A stretch of DNA of 64,000 nt from CAXBNB01 sp040151475 (GCF_040151475.1 NZ_JBDKWG010000132.1:62001-126000), one strand, 5' to 3'; shown: positions 34,639 to 42,559, counted from the first letter of the stretch. The notes: generated from the letters alone by a model not told the origin. Numbers and translations: made by a program.

Positions 34639-36000
34639 ATGGAGATGAATGATACTATAGTGGCGTTGGCAACAGCTCCCGGTGTAGGGGCGATTGCGGT
34701 AATCCGACTGTCGGGTGCAGGTTGTATTCAAGTGGTAAATGAAGTATTTAAAGGTGCTGACCTTACTGCTCAAAAGTCGCATACCGTGCATTTTGGAAAC
34801 ATCATGGACGGTGATACTATGATAGATGAGGTGTTGGCTACAGTTTTTGTAGCTCCCAATTCTTTTACCAAAGAAAATAGTGTAGAAATCTCCTGTCATG
34901 GTTCTCAATACATCATCAATCGTATCATTCAATTGCTGGTAGTAAAAGGTGCCCGGCTTGCCAATCCCGGTGAGTTTACCCAACGGGCTTATTTGAATGG
35001 CCGATTTGATTTGGCGCAAGCCGAAGCAGTGGCTGATTTGATTGCTTCCGAAAATGAAGCTGCCCATACTACTGCTCTCAACCAAATGCGTGGAGGCATT
35101 TCGGGTGAAATCAAAACACTTCGGGAAAAACTCGTGCATTTTGCTTCAATGATCGAACTGGAACTGGATTTTTCTGAAGAAGATGTAGAATTTGCCAGCA
35201 GGGATGAACTTAAGCAACTGATCATGAATATAGACAAGGTACTTGTAAAATTGATTGACAGTTTTCAGCTTGGTAATGTGATTAAAAATGGTGTTCCTGT
35301 AGTGATCGTAGGAAAACCGAACGCAGGGAAATCTACACTTCTCAATGCGTTGCTTGAAGATGAAAAGGCCATTGTGTCGGACATTCCGGGTACGACGAGG
35401 GACATCATAGAAGATGAGCTCAATATTCGAGGTGTCAAATTTCGATTTATAGATACTGCAGGTTTGCGGGAAACCAAAGATCAGATAGAAGCCATAGGAG
35501 TGGAGCGGGCTGAACGAAAAATGGATGAATCAGCCCTTATTATGTATTTGTTTGACCTTTCAACAGAAAGCCTGGATATTATTCAGCAACAAGAAGCCCG
35601 TTTGATAGAAAAGAACAAACCCTATATTCTGGTTGGGAATAAAGTGGACAAAGTAGAAGCGGAGCATGAGCAGCTGAAATCGAACAAACACTATGTGTCG
35701 ATTGCTGCTAAACAACTGATTGGAATTGACAGATTAAAAGAATTGATCTGGGACAAAAGCCAAATGGATAACTTTAAGCCTGGTAATGTAGTAGTCACCA
35801 ACATTCGCCACTACCAAAGCCTGGTCAATACACAGCACTCCCTGCACGACGTAGTGAGAGGTATTGACAACCAGATCACCAATGACTTCCTCGCTCAGGA
35901 TATCCGTCATGCACTGCATTACCTCGGAAGCATCACAGGGCAAATTACAACGGATGATTTGCTAGCGAATATTTTCAGTAAGTTTTGCATCGGGAAGTGA
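34639..36000 (+). CDS. mnmE: tRNA uridine-5-carboxymethylaminomethyl(34) modification GTPase
   Basis: The ATG at 34639 (453 residues) fits the family start MNDTIVALATAPGVGAIAVIRLSG; an upstream in-frame start at 34591 would add sixteen unconserved residues. The protein has an N-terminal tetrahydrofolate-binding domain, a helical domain interrupted by a G domain (GKPNAGKS, residues 225-232; DTAGLRET; NKVD) and the invariant C-terminal FCIGK. With MnmG it modifies U34 of tRNAs. A TATCTTTG element (34626-34633) lies only five bases before the ATG, so the message could be nearly leaderless. Two further partial copies of its 3' end lie at 36885-37034 and 38768-38856, and an island of defence-type genes begins directly behind it. 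Confidence 0.96.
   Translation: MEMNDTIVALATAPGVGAIAVIRLSGAGCIQVVNEVFKGADLTAQKSHTVHFGNIMDGDTMIDEVLATVFVAPNSFTKENSVEISCHGSQYIINRIIQLLVVKGARLANPGEFTQRAYLNGRFDLAQAEAVADLIASENEAAHTTALNQMRGGISGEIKTLREKLVHFASMIELELDFSEEDVEFASRDELKQLIMNIDKVLVKLIDSFQLGNVIKNGVPVVIVGKPNAGKSTLLNALLEDEKAIVSDIPGTTRDIIEDELNIRGVKFRFIDTAGLRETKDQIEAIGVERAERKMDESALIMYLFDLSTESLDIIQQQEARLIEKNKPYILVGNKVDKVEAEHEQLKSNKHYVSIAAKQLIGIDRLKELIWDKSQMDNFKPGNVVVTNIRHYQSLVNTQHSLHDVVRGIDNQITNDFLAQDIRHALHYLGSITGQITTDDLLANIFSKFCIGK
35983..36000 (+). other. Putative integration site at the 3' end of mnmE
   Basis: The last 18 bases of mnmE, TTTTGCATCGGGAAGTGA, encode FCIGK-stop. In Salmonella, SGI1-type islands integrate at the last 18 bases of trmE/mnmE, which encode the same peptide. 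Near-identical versions recur at 37016-37034 (one inserted G) and 38838-38856 (diverged). This is a candidate attachment site; no integrase gene is present in the window. Confidence 0.55.
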
Positions 36001-36019
36001 TTGTTTCTAATTTTAGGAT

Positions 36020-36427
36020 ATGGGAGATCAGGATATTCGATGGAAACAACGCTTTGATAGTTTTAGCAAAGCGTTAAGACAACTAAAAGATGGGGTAGAT
36101 TTAGCTGAGAGCAGGTCACTTTCCAGACTTGAAGAACAAGGGCTTATTCAGGGATTTGAATTTACCCATGAGTTGGCCTGGAAAACTTTGAAAGACTTTA
36201 TAGAAAGTAAAGGCAATACAGTTCTTTATGGTTCTAAAGATGTGACCAGAAAGGCATACCAGTTAGAACTGATTGAAGATGGAGAAAGCTGGATGCAAAT
36301 GATCGAAAGCAGGAATTTGTCATCTCACACCTATAATGAGGAAACAGCAGAGAAAATTGTATCTGAAATCCTTACTAAATACTACAACCTGTTTTCTTCA
36401 CTTGAAGTCAAAATGAACGAATTGTAA
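36020..36427 (+). CDS. HEPN-domain protein, nucleotidyltransferase substrate-binding (HI0074 type)
   Basis: A 135-residue all-helical HEPN protein of the HI0074 family. It has the typical FEFTHELAWKTLKDFIES core (residues 46-63), and an R-x4-H motif in SRNLSSHTY (Arg98, His103), the arrangement used by HEPN RNases. Such proteins pair with minimal nucleotidyltransferases (MNT) as type VII-like toxin-antitoxin modules, in which the MNT AMPylates and neutralises the HEPN toxin. It starts 20 bp after mnmE and overlaps the MNT gene by one base (TAATG). It is the first gene of the island. Confidence 0.85.
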   Translation: MGDQDIRWKQRFDSFSKALRQLKDGVDLAESRSLSRLEEQGLIQGFEFTHELAWKTLKDFIESKGNTVLYGSKDVTRKAYQLELIEDGESWMQMIESRNLSSHTYNEETAEKIVSEILTKYYNLFSSLEVKMNEL

Positions 36428-36741
36428 TGGAGAAAAACTGTATCCACGGTTTGTCCTCAGACCAAAACAATGTTGTTGAAGCCGTCTTTGCAAACTATCC
36501 TGAAATAGAAGAAGCTATTCTTTATGGCTCAAGAGCAAAGGGCACTCATCGCAATGGTAGTGATGTTGATTTGACTTTATTGGGAGAAAATATAAGTCTC
36601 ACTACACTTCTTGGAGTATTGGGTGCGTTAGACGACTCCAGCCTTCCTTATATATTTGATGTTTCTATTTATGATAAAATAGACAACCCTGATTTGATTG
36701 AGCATATTGATAGGGTGGGGGTCAGTGTTTACAAAAGATAG
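36427..36741 (+). CDS. Minimal nucleotidyltransferase (MNT) antitoxin
   Basis: A 104-residue nucleotidyltransferase-fold protein. The active-site signature GSRAKGTHRNGSDVDL (residues 34-49) shows GS at 34-35 and the metal-binding Asp46 and Asp48; the third acidic position is likely in the IFDVSIYD segment. It is co-translated with the HEPN partner. Family knowledge says the MNT modifies a tyrosine near the HEPN active site; here HTY in the HEPN (residues 103-105) keeps that tyrosine. The module is most likely a chromosomal toxin-antitoxin pair. Confidence 0.85.
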   Translation: MEKNCIHGLSSDQNNVVEAVFANYPEIEEAILYGSRAKGTHRNGSDVDLTLLGENISLTTLLGVLGALDDSSLPYIFDVSIYDKIDNPDLIEHIDRVGVSVYKR

Positions 36742-36884
36742 AAAGGTTAATGACAAACAAAAAACAATATGAGACATGATTTGATTAATTGGAAGCAGTT
36801 TTTTTATTTGGGGAGTAGTGATAATTCTATTAACAATTTACTATTATATCAGGTCATTATTTTGAAAACTCTCAACATTATATA

Positions 36885-37034
36885 TAGTGAGAGGTATTGA
36901 CAACCAAATCACCAATGACTTCCTCGCACAGGACATCCGCCATGCACTGCATTACCTTGGAAGCATCACAGGGCAAATCACAACGGATGATTTGCTAGCG
37001 AATATTTTCAGTAAGTTTTGCATCGGGGAAGTGA
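36885..37034 (+). pseudogene. Partial duplicate of the mnmE 3' end (copy 2)
   Basis: This 150-nt segment aligns with mnmE 35852-36000 with six substitutions and one inserted G. All six substitutions are in third codon positions and synonymous in the mnmE frame (CAG/CAA, GCT/GCA, GAT/GAC, CGT/CGC, CTC/CTT, ATT/ATC). The inserted G (in ATCGGGG) disrupts only the last codons. The pattern shows that this stretch diverged while it was still part of a translated mnmE. It is flanked by the HEPN/MNT module on the left and the SEC-C gene on the right. The 143 bp before it (36742-36884) holds nothing recognisable. Confidence 0.92.
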
Positions 37035-37087
37035 TATTTGGGTCGTTTACAGACATAATTTTATGATTAATCAATTTATATAGCTTA

Positions 37088-38674
37088 ATGAGCACAGAAA
37101 TTAGAAAATACAAAGTAGAAGATGATGCCTTGTTTTTTGATAAGATGAACGATGTAACCCCTCAATTACGGGTTCAGTTCGAAAAATGCTACGATTGGGC
37201 ACTAACAGGGGGAAAAGTAGAGCGAAAAAAAATTGAAAAGCAAATTAAAGCCTTTCCTAATAGTCCCACACTGAAAAATTATTTAGCGGTATGGTATTCC
37301 GTAAACGGGCAAGCAGAAAAATCCAATGAAGTGAACAGAAGGATTGTCGCCGAACATCCAGATTACCTGTTTGGAAAAGTGAACCTTGGGTTTGAATACT
37401 TTCAGAAAGGACAATATGAAAAAATCCCTGAGGTGATGGGACAAGATATGGAGCTTGCTTCTTTGTACCCTAATAGAGAGGTGTTTCATATTTCAGAGGT
37501 GTCTGCTTTTCTAAAAATGACCATTAGGTATTTTTCAGTAACTGGAAATATGGACAAAGCCGAGTCTGACTTTAAACTTATGTCAGATTTGGATCCAAAC
37601 TCGAAAATCACCTTGGAAACAGAACGGTATTTGATGATGGTTCGAATGAAAAATTTTACTGAGAGGATGGAAAAGGAGAATGCAAAAAAGATGAAAGTGA
37701 AAACGAAGTTGGAGAAAATAGGTTCGTCAGTGCAGGTAGAGCCACCTACATTTCACCATAGTCAAATCAACGAACTCTACAGCAATGGGCTTTATATTGA
37801 AGAAGATACTATTTTAGAAATTTTGTCACTGCCTCGTGAAACTCTGGTGCAAGACCTTCACTTGGTATTAAAGGACAGTATTGATCGGTATGAATACTTT
37901 AATCGGATGATTGAGGAGGATGATTGGGATGATGAGTTGATGTTCTTTGTGATCCATGCCATATTTCTGCTTGGAGAACTAAAATCTACAGAAAGCTTGA
38001 CTGAGGTACTACACGTATTGAGACAAAACAATGCATATCTTAGGCTGTACTTGGGTGATTTTTTAACTGAATTTCTTTGGGAGCCAATTTATAAAATCGC
38101 AGAAGGACAATTGGATGAATTGGCGTCATTTGCTTGTGAACCAGGTATAGATACTTATGCGAAATCAGAGATATCAACAGTCATTGAACAAGTAGTATAT
38201 CATAGTCCAGATAAGAAGGAAGAGGCTGTTGAGTGGTTTAGAAAAGTACTGACTTTCTATACGCAAAGCGATATAGAAGATAATGTGATAGATAGTGACC
38301 TGATTGGGTTAATGATATGTAATGTTATCCATGTTGAGGCAGAAGAGTTGTTGCCCGAAATGGAAATGCTTTTCAAACTTGGTTACGTAAGCACTGGCAT
38401 TTGTGGTAATTATGATGAAATCGAAAGGGATATTAAAATGCCGTCAAAGTATAGCCATAAAATGGAGGTTTTAGGTATTGTAGATCGATATGACCAGATT
38501 ACATCTACCTGGTCGGGGTACAATCCCATAGAAGATTATGCTGAGTCAGATTATGCTGAGTCAGATCATGATTCTTACCCTAAATCTTTTCCTGTAGTCA
38601 ACGAGCCTAAAATCGGTAGGAATGACCCTTGTCCTTGTGGCAGTGGTAAGAAATATAAAAAGTGCTGCTTGTAA
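37088..38674 (+). CDS. SEC-C motif protein with TPR-like N-terminal region
   Basis: A 528-residue protein without signal peptide. The last 22 residues are a perfect SEC-C zinc-binding motif (GRNDPCPCGSGKKYKKCC). Residues about 45-210 look like tetratricopeptide repeats (PNSPTLKNYLAVWYSVNGQ, FGKVNLGFEYFQKGQYEKI), and the middle (about 245-400) is a helical HEAT-like region. A short tandem repeat encodes YAESDYAESD before the SEC-C motif. SEC-C tails occur on SecA and on many proteins of phage-defence or unknown function. Its place between two mnmE 3'-end copies marks it as cargo of an inserted module. Molecular role unknown. Confidence 0.75.
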   Translation: MSTEIRKYKVEDDALFFDKMNDVTPQLRVQFEKCYDWALTGGKVERKKIEKQIKAFPNSPTLKNYLAVWYSVNGQAEKSNEVNRRIVAEHPDYLFGKVNLGFEYFQKGQYEKIPEVMGQDMELASLYPNREVFHISEVSAFLKMTIRYFSVTGNMDKAESDFKLMSDLDPNSKITLETERYLMMVRMKNFTERMEKENAKKMKVKTKLEKIGSSVQVEPPTFHHSQINELYSNGLYIEEDTILEILSLPRETLVQDLHLVLKDSIDRYEYFNRMIEEDDWDDELMFFVIHAIFLLGELKSTESLTEVLHVLRQNNAYLRLYLGDFLTEFLWEPIYKIAEGQLDELASFACEPGIDTYAKSEISTVIEQVVYHSPDKKEEAVEWFRKVLTFYTQSDIEDNVIDSDLIGLMICNVIHVEAEELLPEMEMLFKLGYVSTGICGNYDEIERDIKMPSKYSHKMEVLGIVDRYDQITSTWSGYNPIEDYAESDYAESDHDSYPKSFPVVNEPKIGRNDPCPCGSGKKYKKCCL

Positions 38675-38767
38675 AGTTTGATAAATTCAGAGCATGCCAC
38701 AATTACTTATAACCAGTCGCTCAAACATCTACTGACCTATATATATAAATCACTAATATGAAAACTT

Positions 38768-38856
38768 CCTGAACGATGTGGTGAATAGTATAGACAACTA
38801 AATCACAACCGATGATTTGCTTGCGAATATTTTCAAAGTTTAATATCGGGAAGTAA
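38768..38856 (+). pseudogene. Degenerate, internally deleted mnmE 3' end (copy 3)
   Basis: The segment aligns with mnmE in two blocks: CCTGAACGATGTGGTGAATA onward (matching the codons for SLHDVVRGIDNQIT) and, after an internal loss of about 70 bp, AACCGATGATTTGCTTGCGA to the terminal ATCGGGAAGTAA (TDDLLANIF... to the mnmE end). It has an in-frame stop (CAACTAA) and is clearly older or more decayed than copy 2. It lies between the SEC-C gene and the hipB-like gene. Confidence 0.82.
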
Positions 38857-38921
38857 GCCTATTCGAATCATCTCGTATGTTTTTTGTGTTATTACTATAT
38901 TAAATACATAAAACGTATATC

Positions 38922-38939
38922 TGTACTTATTATAGTACA
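38922..38939 (+). promoter_or_regulatory. Palindromic operator candidate upstream of the HipB-like gene
   Basis: TGTACT-TATTAT-AGTACA is a perfect 6-bp inverted repeat around a 6-bp AT spacer, ending two bases before the ATG of the XRE-family gene. Antitoxins of this type usually repress their own operon by binding such palindromes, so autoregulation is likely. Confidence 0.55.
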
Positions 38940-38941
38940 TT

Positions 38942-39241
38942 ATGAAAAAGGAAAAGAAGCAAATACTATTTCCCAAACATCAAAAAATACTGGAACAACT
39001 TGGCGAAAATATCAAGTTGGCAAGGAAAAGACGCAAGCTAACCGCTCTTCAAGTGGCAGAACGGGCAGGTATTGCCAGAAATACATTGTATCTACTTGAA
39101 AAGGGAACGCCAAGTGTATCCATGGGTGCATTGTTCAATGTGTTGCGTGTGCTTGGGCTACACGAAGATTTCCTAAAACTAGCCGCAGATGATGAATTGG
39201 GAAGGAAGTTGCAGGATTTAGATTTGCTGGGAGCCAAGTAA
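38942..39241 (+). CDS. HipB-like XRE-family antitoxin/transcriptional regulator
   Basis: A 99-residue protein with a Cro/C1-type helix-turn-helix (residues about 23-75: LGENIKLARKRRKLTALQVAERAG...RNTLYLLEKGTPSVSMGALFNVLRVLGL, read in parts). The highly basic N-terminus and the position one base before a HipA-like start make it the antitoxin of a HipBA-type module. The toxin is truncated, so this gene may be an orphan. A palindrome immediately upstream is the probable operator. Confidence 0.82.
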   Translation: MKKEKKQILFPKHQKILEQLGENIKLARKRRKLTALQVAERAGIARNTLYLLEKGTPSVSMGALFNVLRVLGLHEDFLKLAADDELGRKLQDLDLLGAK

Positions 39242-39242
39242 G

Positions 39243-39452
39243 ATGGGAACAAGTAAAACAGATGTATTCGTTTATGCACATTGGGTAGGAATGCCTGATC
39301 CAAAATTGATTGGACTACTTTCTGCTCATCAGGGGAAAGATTTTATTTTAAAGGGGTTCGATGTTATGAGCTCTTGGAAGTGCTCAACATTAGCACTGGT
39401 ATCCTCCAACCTTAGAGACAAAGGCATCTACTCCACTAAAAATTTTATATGA
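39243..39452 (+). pseudogene. Truncated HipA-like kinase toxin (N-terminal fragment)
   Basis: The first about 30 residues (DVFVYAHWVGMPDPKLIGLLSAHQGK) match the N-terminal subdomain of short HipA-like kinases, which normally exceed 300 residues. After GK (about 39345) the sequence changes to unrelated DNA and the frame stops at 39452. The kinase core is missing, so no toxin activity is expected. The break joins this fragment to a second, unrelated remnant. Confidence 0.7.
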
Positions 39453-39495
39453 ATATGACGATATCGTAGAGATGCTGAGGAGGAATAAGGTTTGA
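39366..39495 (+). pseudogene. Frameshifted remnant of an excisionase-like helix-turn-helix gene
   Basis: Three frames together spell an HTH_17-type protein: ELLEVLNISTGILQ in one frame, LRDKGIYSTK in a second, and KILYEYDDIVEMLRRNKV followed by a stop at 39495 in a third. This order (helix-turn-helix, then a wing with IY/LYEYDDI, then the C-terminal helix) resembles small excisionase-like proteins common in Bacteroidota mobile elements. At least two frame changes break it. It may be a trace of the element that delivered this region. Confidence 0.45.
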
Positions 39496-39580
39496 TGGTT
39501 TCTAACAAGCCAAAATACTTTGAAATGCAAGAATAAAGTTTTAGTTTGCAAAAGGGTACGGAATTCATACACTTTTGCAC

Positions 39581-40387
39581 ATGATGACTAAGGAGCTTAC
39601 ATACAATTACCTCGAAGACTTTGTAAACGAAATCAGAGCAAAAGGAAGATATATCTTCTCACTGAGTGAGGTGAAAAGTGAGTTTCAACTCTCAGAGCAA
39701 GCGATCAAAAAGAGTCTCTCCAGACTTAAATCAAAACACCGTATTGCCAGAATAGGCAAAGGATTCTATGCCATAATTACGCCTGAGTACGCCTCATTTG
39801 GTATGCTGCCTCCTCATCTATTCATTGACGACATGATGAAGGAATTGAATAAAAAATATTATGTAGGTGTGCTTTCTGCTGCTGCTCTTTATGGGGCTGG
39901 ACACCAACAACCAATGGAATATTTTGTAATTACAGAAAAGCCAGCCTTAAGAGATATTGAGATCGAAAAGTTGAAGATCAACTTTCTAACCAAGATAGAA
40001 TGGTTTTCGGAAGATATCGTAGAAAAGAAAACTGATGCCGGGTACATTCAAGTTTCATCCCCAGAGCTTACAGCTCTTGATCTCATCTACTATCCACAAT
40101 TTGGGCTGAATCGTGTATCCACAATCCTTTTAGAGTTAGTTGAAGAAATGAAGGCATCAGCATTAACCAAAACTGCCAGGACATATCCGCAAACAGCAGC
40201 GTTGCAAAGACTAGGATATTTACTCGATAGAGCAATGCAGGAAGATAAGTTGAGTGAAGCACTATTTAAAGTACTCCAAACAAAAAAATACTATTCCGTA
40301 GCATTGGCATCAGACAAGGATAGAAAGGGTGAAACTGATTCGAAATGGAAAGTGATTGTCAATACAACGATTGAAGCAGACCTATGA
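39581..40387 (+). CDS. AbiEi-family antitoxin (type IV toxin-antitoxin)
   Basis: A 268-residue protein with an N-terminal winged helix (residues about 15-65: SLSEVKSEFQLSEQAIKKSL, then RIARIGKGFYAI) and a C-terminal AbiEi antitoxin domain (YYVGVLSAAALYGAGHQQP, ELTALDLIYYP). AbiEi proteins repress the operon and counter the AbiEii nucleotidyltransferase. ATGs at 39581 and 39584 are both possible; a TTG at 39575 is also in frame. TTTG (39545-39548), 21 bp, then CACTTTTG (39570-39577) resembles a promoter just before the start, so the message would have almost no leader. It overlaps abiEii by four bases. Confidence 0.85.
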   Translation: MMTKELTYNYLEDFVNEIRAKGRYIFSLSEVKSEFQLSEQAIKKSLSRLKSKHRIARIGKGFYAIITPEYASFGMLPPHLFIDDMMKELNKKYYVGVLSAAALYGAGHQQPMEYFVITEKPALRDIEIEKLKINFLTKIEWFSEDIVEKKTDAGYIQVSSPELTALDLIYYPQFGLNRVSTILLELVEEMKASALTKTARTYPQTAALQRLGYLLDRAMQEDKLSEALFKVLQTKKYYSVALASDKDRKGETDSKWKVIVNTTIEADL

Positions 40388-41178
40388 TACCGAGACGATA
40401 CATAGAAGAATGGAAAGCTATCGCCCCATGGCCAGACAATGCTCAGATTGAGCAGGATTTGGTTATAGAGCGAGCATTGATAGCACTGTTTTCAGATGAC
40501 CTAATCCGGGAATCACTGGCCTTTAGAGGAGGTACTGCACTGCACAAATTATACATGAAACCACAAGCCAGGTATTCGGAAGACATAGACCTGGTGCAGA
40601 TTTCAGATGGGCCTATCAAACCCATACTGGAAAGAATCAGAGAAGTACTAAAATTTCTGGGAACGAAACGAGCAGTCAAACAGAATATCAATAACAACAC
40701 CATAGCCTATCGCTTCGAATCAGAGATCCCTCCCGTCATCAACCTACGATTGAAGATCGAGATCAATTGCCGGGAACATTTTACAGTACTAGGGCTAAAA
40801 GAGTTTCACCACACCATGAATAGCGGCTGGTTTTCGGGTGAGTGTACCATCATGACTTATGAGCTTGAAGAATTACTGGGCACCAAACTAAGAGCTCTTT
40901 ATCAACGCAGAAAAGGCAGGGACTTATTTGATTTATACCAGGCGTTGAACCTACATCAACTGGACACAGACAAACTCATTCAGTGCTATCAGGAATACAT
41001 GCAGTTTGTTGTTGACAAACCACCTACACAAAAGCAATTCCTGCTCAATATGGATGAAAAGATGAAGGACAAAGAGTTCAATGCAGACATCATGGCTTTA
41101 TTAAGACCAGGAATCAAGTATGATAATGAACAAGCTTATGAGGTTGTTAGAACGGAGTTAATTGAGAAGTTGAAATGA
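40384..41178 (+). CDS. AbiEii/AbiGii-family nucleotidyltransferase toxin
   Basis: A 264-residue nucleotidyltransferase. The motifs FRGGTALHKLY (residues 48-57; GG at 49-50) and RYSEDIDLV (Asp67, Asp69) form the catalytic site, and the conserved TYELEELLGTKLRALYQRRKGRDLFDL is present in order. AbiEii toxins transfer nucleotides, in characterised cases to tRNA, and cause abortive-infection growth arrest. The ATGA overlap with AbiEi and a second ATGA overlap with the hsdS fragment indicate that the three were translated from one message. AbiE pairs embedded between hsdM and hsdS are known in type I restriction operons. Confidence 0.88.
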   Translation: MIPRRYIEEWKAIAPWPDNAQIEQDLVIERALIALFSDDLIRESLAFRGGTALHKLYMKPQARYSEDIDLVQISDGPIKPILERIREVLKFLGTKRAVKQNINNNTIAYRFESEIPPVINLRLKIEINCREHFTVLGLKEFHHTMNSGWFSGECTIMTYELEELLGTKLRALYQRRKGRDLFDLYQALNLHQLDTDKLIQCYQEYMQFVVDKPPTQKQFLLNMDEKMKDKEFNADIMALLRPGIKYDNEQAYEVVRTELIEKLK

Positions 41179-41432
41179 GCAAGGAGTTCGTGAAATATGA
41201 ATTGCCCAAAGGGTGGGTTTGGACGACTATTGGTGAACTTGGTGTGGTTATGAGTGGTGGTACTCCATCCACAAGAGAAAGGAGATATTGGAGCGGTAAT
41301 ATTCCATGGATATCTCCAGCGGATTTAACTGGATACAAAGAAAAATATATAGAGAAGGGGAATAAAAGTATTACTCAAGACGGACTTGATGAGCCATCTA
41401 CTAAACTAGTCCCTAAGGGTAGGGACTGCTGA
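41175..41432 (+). pseudogene. Truncated type I restriction specificity subunit (hsdS N-terminus)
   Basis: Only 85 residues remain. They match the start of an HsdS target-recognition domain: YELPKGWVWTTIGELGVVMSGGTPST, WSGNIPWISPADL and STKLVPKG, where the next residues would normally read towards a hydrophobic SxxxxG segment. The frame ends at a stop right after KGRDC, so a deletion joint lies near 41425. hsdM and hsdR are absent on both sides. The four-base overlap with abiEii shows it is the end of a former hsdM-abiEi-abiEii-hsdS(-hsdR) operon. Confidence 0.8.
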
Positions 41433-41497
41433 TATTTATAGACATTGATATAACTTAAAATCCACCTTCTTAGAGGGTGAATTCTTTAACCATTTTA

Positions 41498-42439
41498 TTA
41501 TTTCTTTAAACTACTTACATCTGCCTTTGAAAAATTAATGTAAGTAAAGCATTCTGGTACATGAGAATCCCAGATGCCATGAGGGCTCCATGCCCATCCA
41601 CCCGAATCTTTTGCAGGTTCGGCTTCTTTGTATTGGTTGAATCTTGAGAAATCCATTCTCCAAATATCTTTGGCTTGAGGTGGAACACTTCGATTGTCTC
41701 CCTTTGCCAGAATAGCGAGACTAGACCAGGGTAGTGCAAGTTCTACTGTCCAGCCTCGATCTCTATCCTTGTCATTGTTGACAGTTCCATCTACAGAAAC
41801 GGCAGTTTTCAGGCCTTCAAGATCCCAGTTCCAAAATCCAATTCTGGGCCCTCTGGGATGAGACCTATAGCCCACGCCATTGAACATTCTTCTTCCGGGT
41901 TCATTGAGCCCTAAATTTTTCATAGTGTCATATCCACCCTTTTTGTAAGCTTCCTCCCAAAGGAAAAAAACTTCATAAATAGTACCATAGGAATTAATTT
42001 CAAACTCGTAGTAACCATCCTGCCCTGCTATAAATAGTTCTACATCATTATTTTGATAGATCAATCCATCTCGTTTTGTTATAGAGGCTTGCAGATTGGG
42101 TTCCTCTATCCAATACGCTATATAAAGATATTCATCATCCCACAGCACAGCAGCTTGCGTATCGTGAATGGTTTCTGCTCCGGAAATCAGATCTCTGAAG
42201 TTGGGTGACTTTGGAGCTAATTTCCATTCTTTTTCTTCCAGTTTTCCATCAATTGTAGGTGTATTTGCTATTCTGTATGCATCATAATTTGGGATTTCAA
42301 ATTGATCGCAAGGACTCTGAGGAAGCTTTGTAGATTGCTTTTGTTTACCCTCATGTCTGATTGGCTTATTCGTTTCTAAGGAGGAGGTGCCAAAAGTAAA
42401 GAGTGTAATTAGCAGGACATGAGAAAAGATATTGTACAT
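41498..42439 (-). CDS. Secreted CBM9-like carbohydrate-binding protein
   Basis: A 313-residue protein with a signal peptide (MYNIFSHVLLITLFTFGTSS). After a Lys/Gln-rich linker comes a CBM9-like (carbohydrate-binding family 9-like) domain from about 55 onward: TPTIDGKLEEKEWKLAP, AAVLWDDEYLYIAYWIEEPN, NNDVELFIAG, YYEFEINSYGTIYEVFF, WTVELALPWSSL and the C-terminal FTYINF. Such stand-alone CBM9 proteins are frequent in marine Bacteroidota and may bind or process oligosaccharides. It diverges from the two-component operon across a 235-bp gap with a palindrome. The hsdS scar lies 65 bp beyond its end. Confidence 0.8.
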   Translation of the reverse strand: MYNIFSHVLLITLFTFGTSSLETNKPIRHEGKQKQSTKLPQSPCDQFEIPNYDAYRIANTPTIDGKLEEKEWKLAPKSPNFRDLISGAETIHDTQAAVLWDDEYLYIAYWIEEPNLQASITKRDGLIYQNNDVELFIAGQDGYYEFEINSYGTIYEVFFLWEEAYKKGGYDTMKNLGLNEPGRRMFNGVGYRSHPRGPRIGFWNWDLEGLKTAVSVDGTVNNDKDRDRGWTVELALPWSSLAILAKGDNRSVPPQAKDIWRMDFSRFNQYKEAEPAKDSGGWAWSPHGIWDSHVPECFTYINFSKADVSSLKK

Positions 42440-42482
42440 GATATTTTTTTAAATGGTTGAGTCCTTTTTGTAAAAAGATACT

Positions 42483-42512
42483 ATTCTGGAAATATATAAA
42501 CATTTCCGGAAT
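42483..42512. promoter_or_regulatory. 11-bp inverted repeat in the CBM9/response-regulator intergenic region
   Basis: ATTCTGGAAAT (42483-42493) and ATTTCCGGAAT (42502-42512) are inverted with one mismatch and an 8-bp AT spacer. The element lies about 44 bp upstream of the CBM9 gene and could be an operator or a leader hairpin of that gene. Confidence 0.4.
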
Positions 42513-42559
42513 ATTTACATGCTTGAATGGATAAGCCTAAGGTTGTGTCTTTGATTAAA

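Noticed and set aside
36769..36900. 43-codon ATG frame between the MNT gene and mnmE copy 2
   Set aside because: It runs into the mnmE copy in a different frame and has no recognisable motif.
38570..38610. Short tandem repeat in the SEC-C gene as CRISPR-like or phase-variable repeat
   Set aside because: It is only two units encoding YAESD inside a linker and changes no frame.
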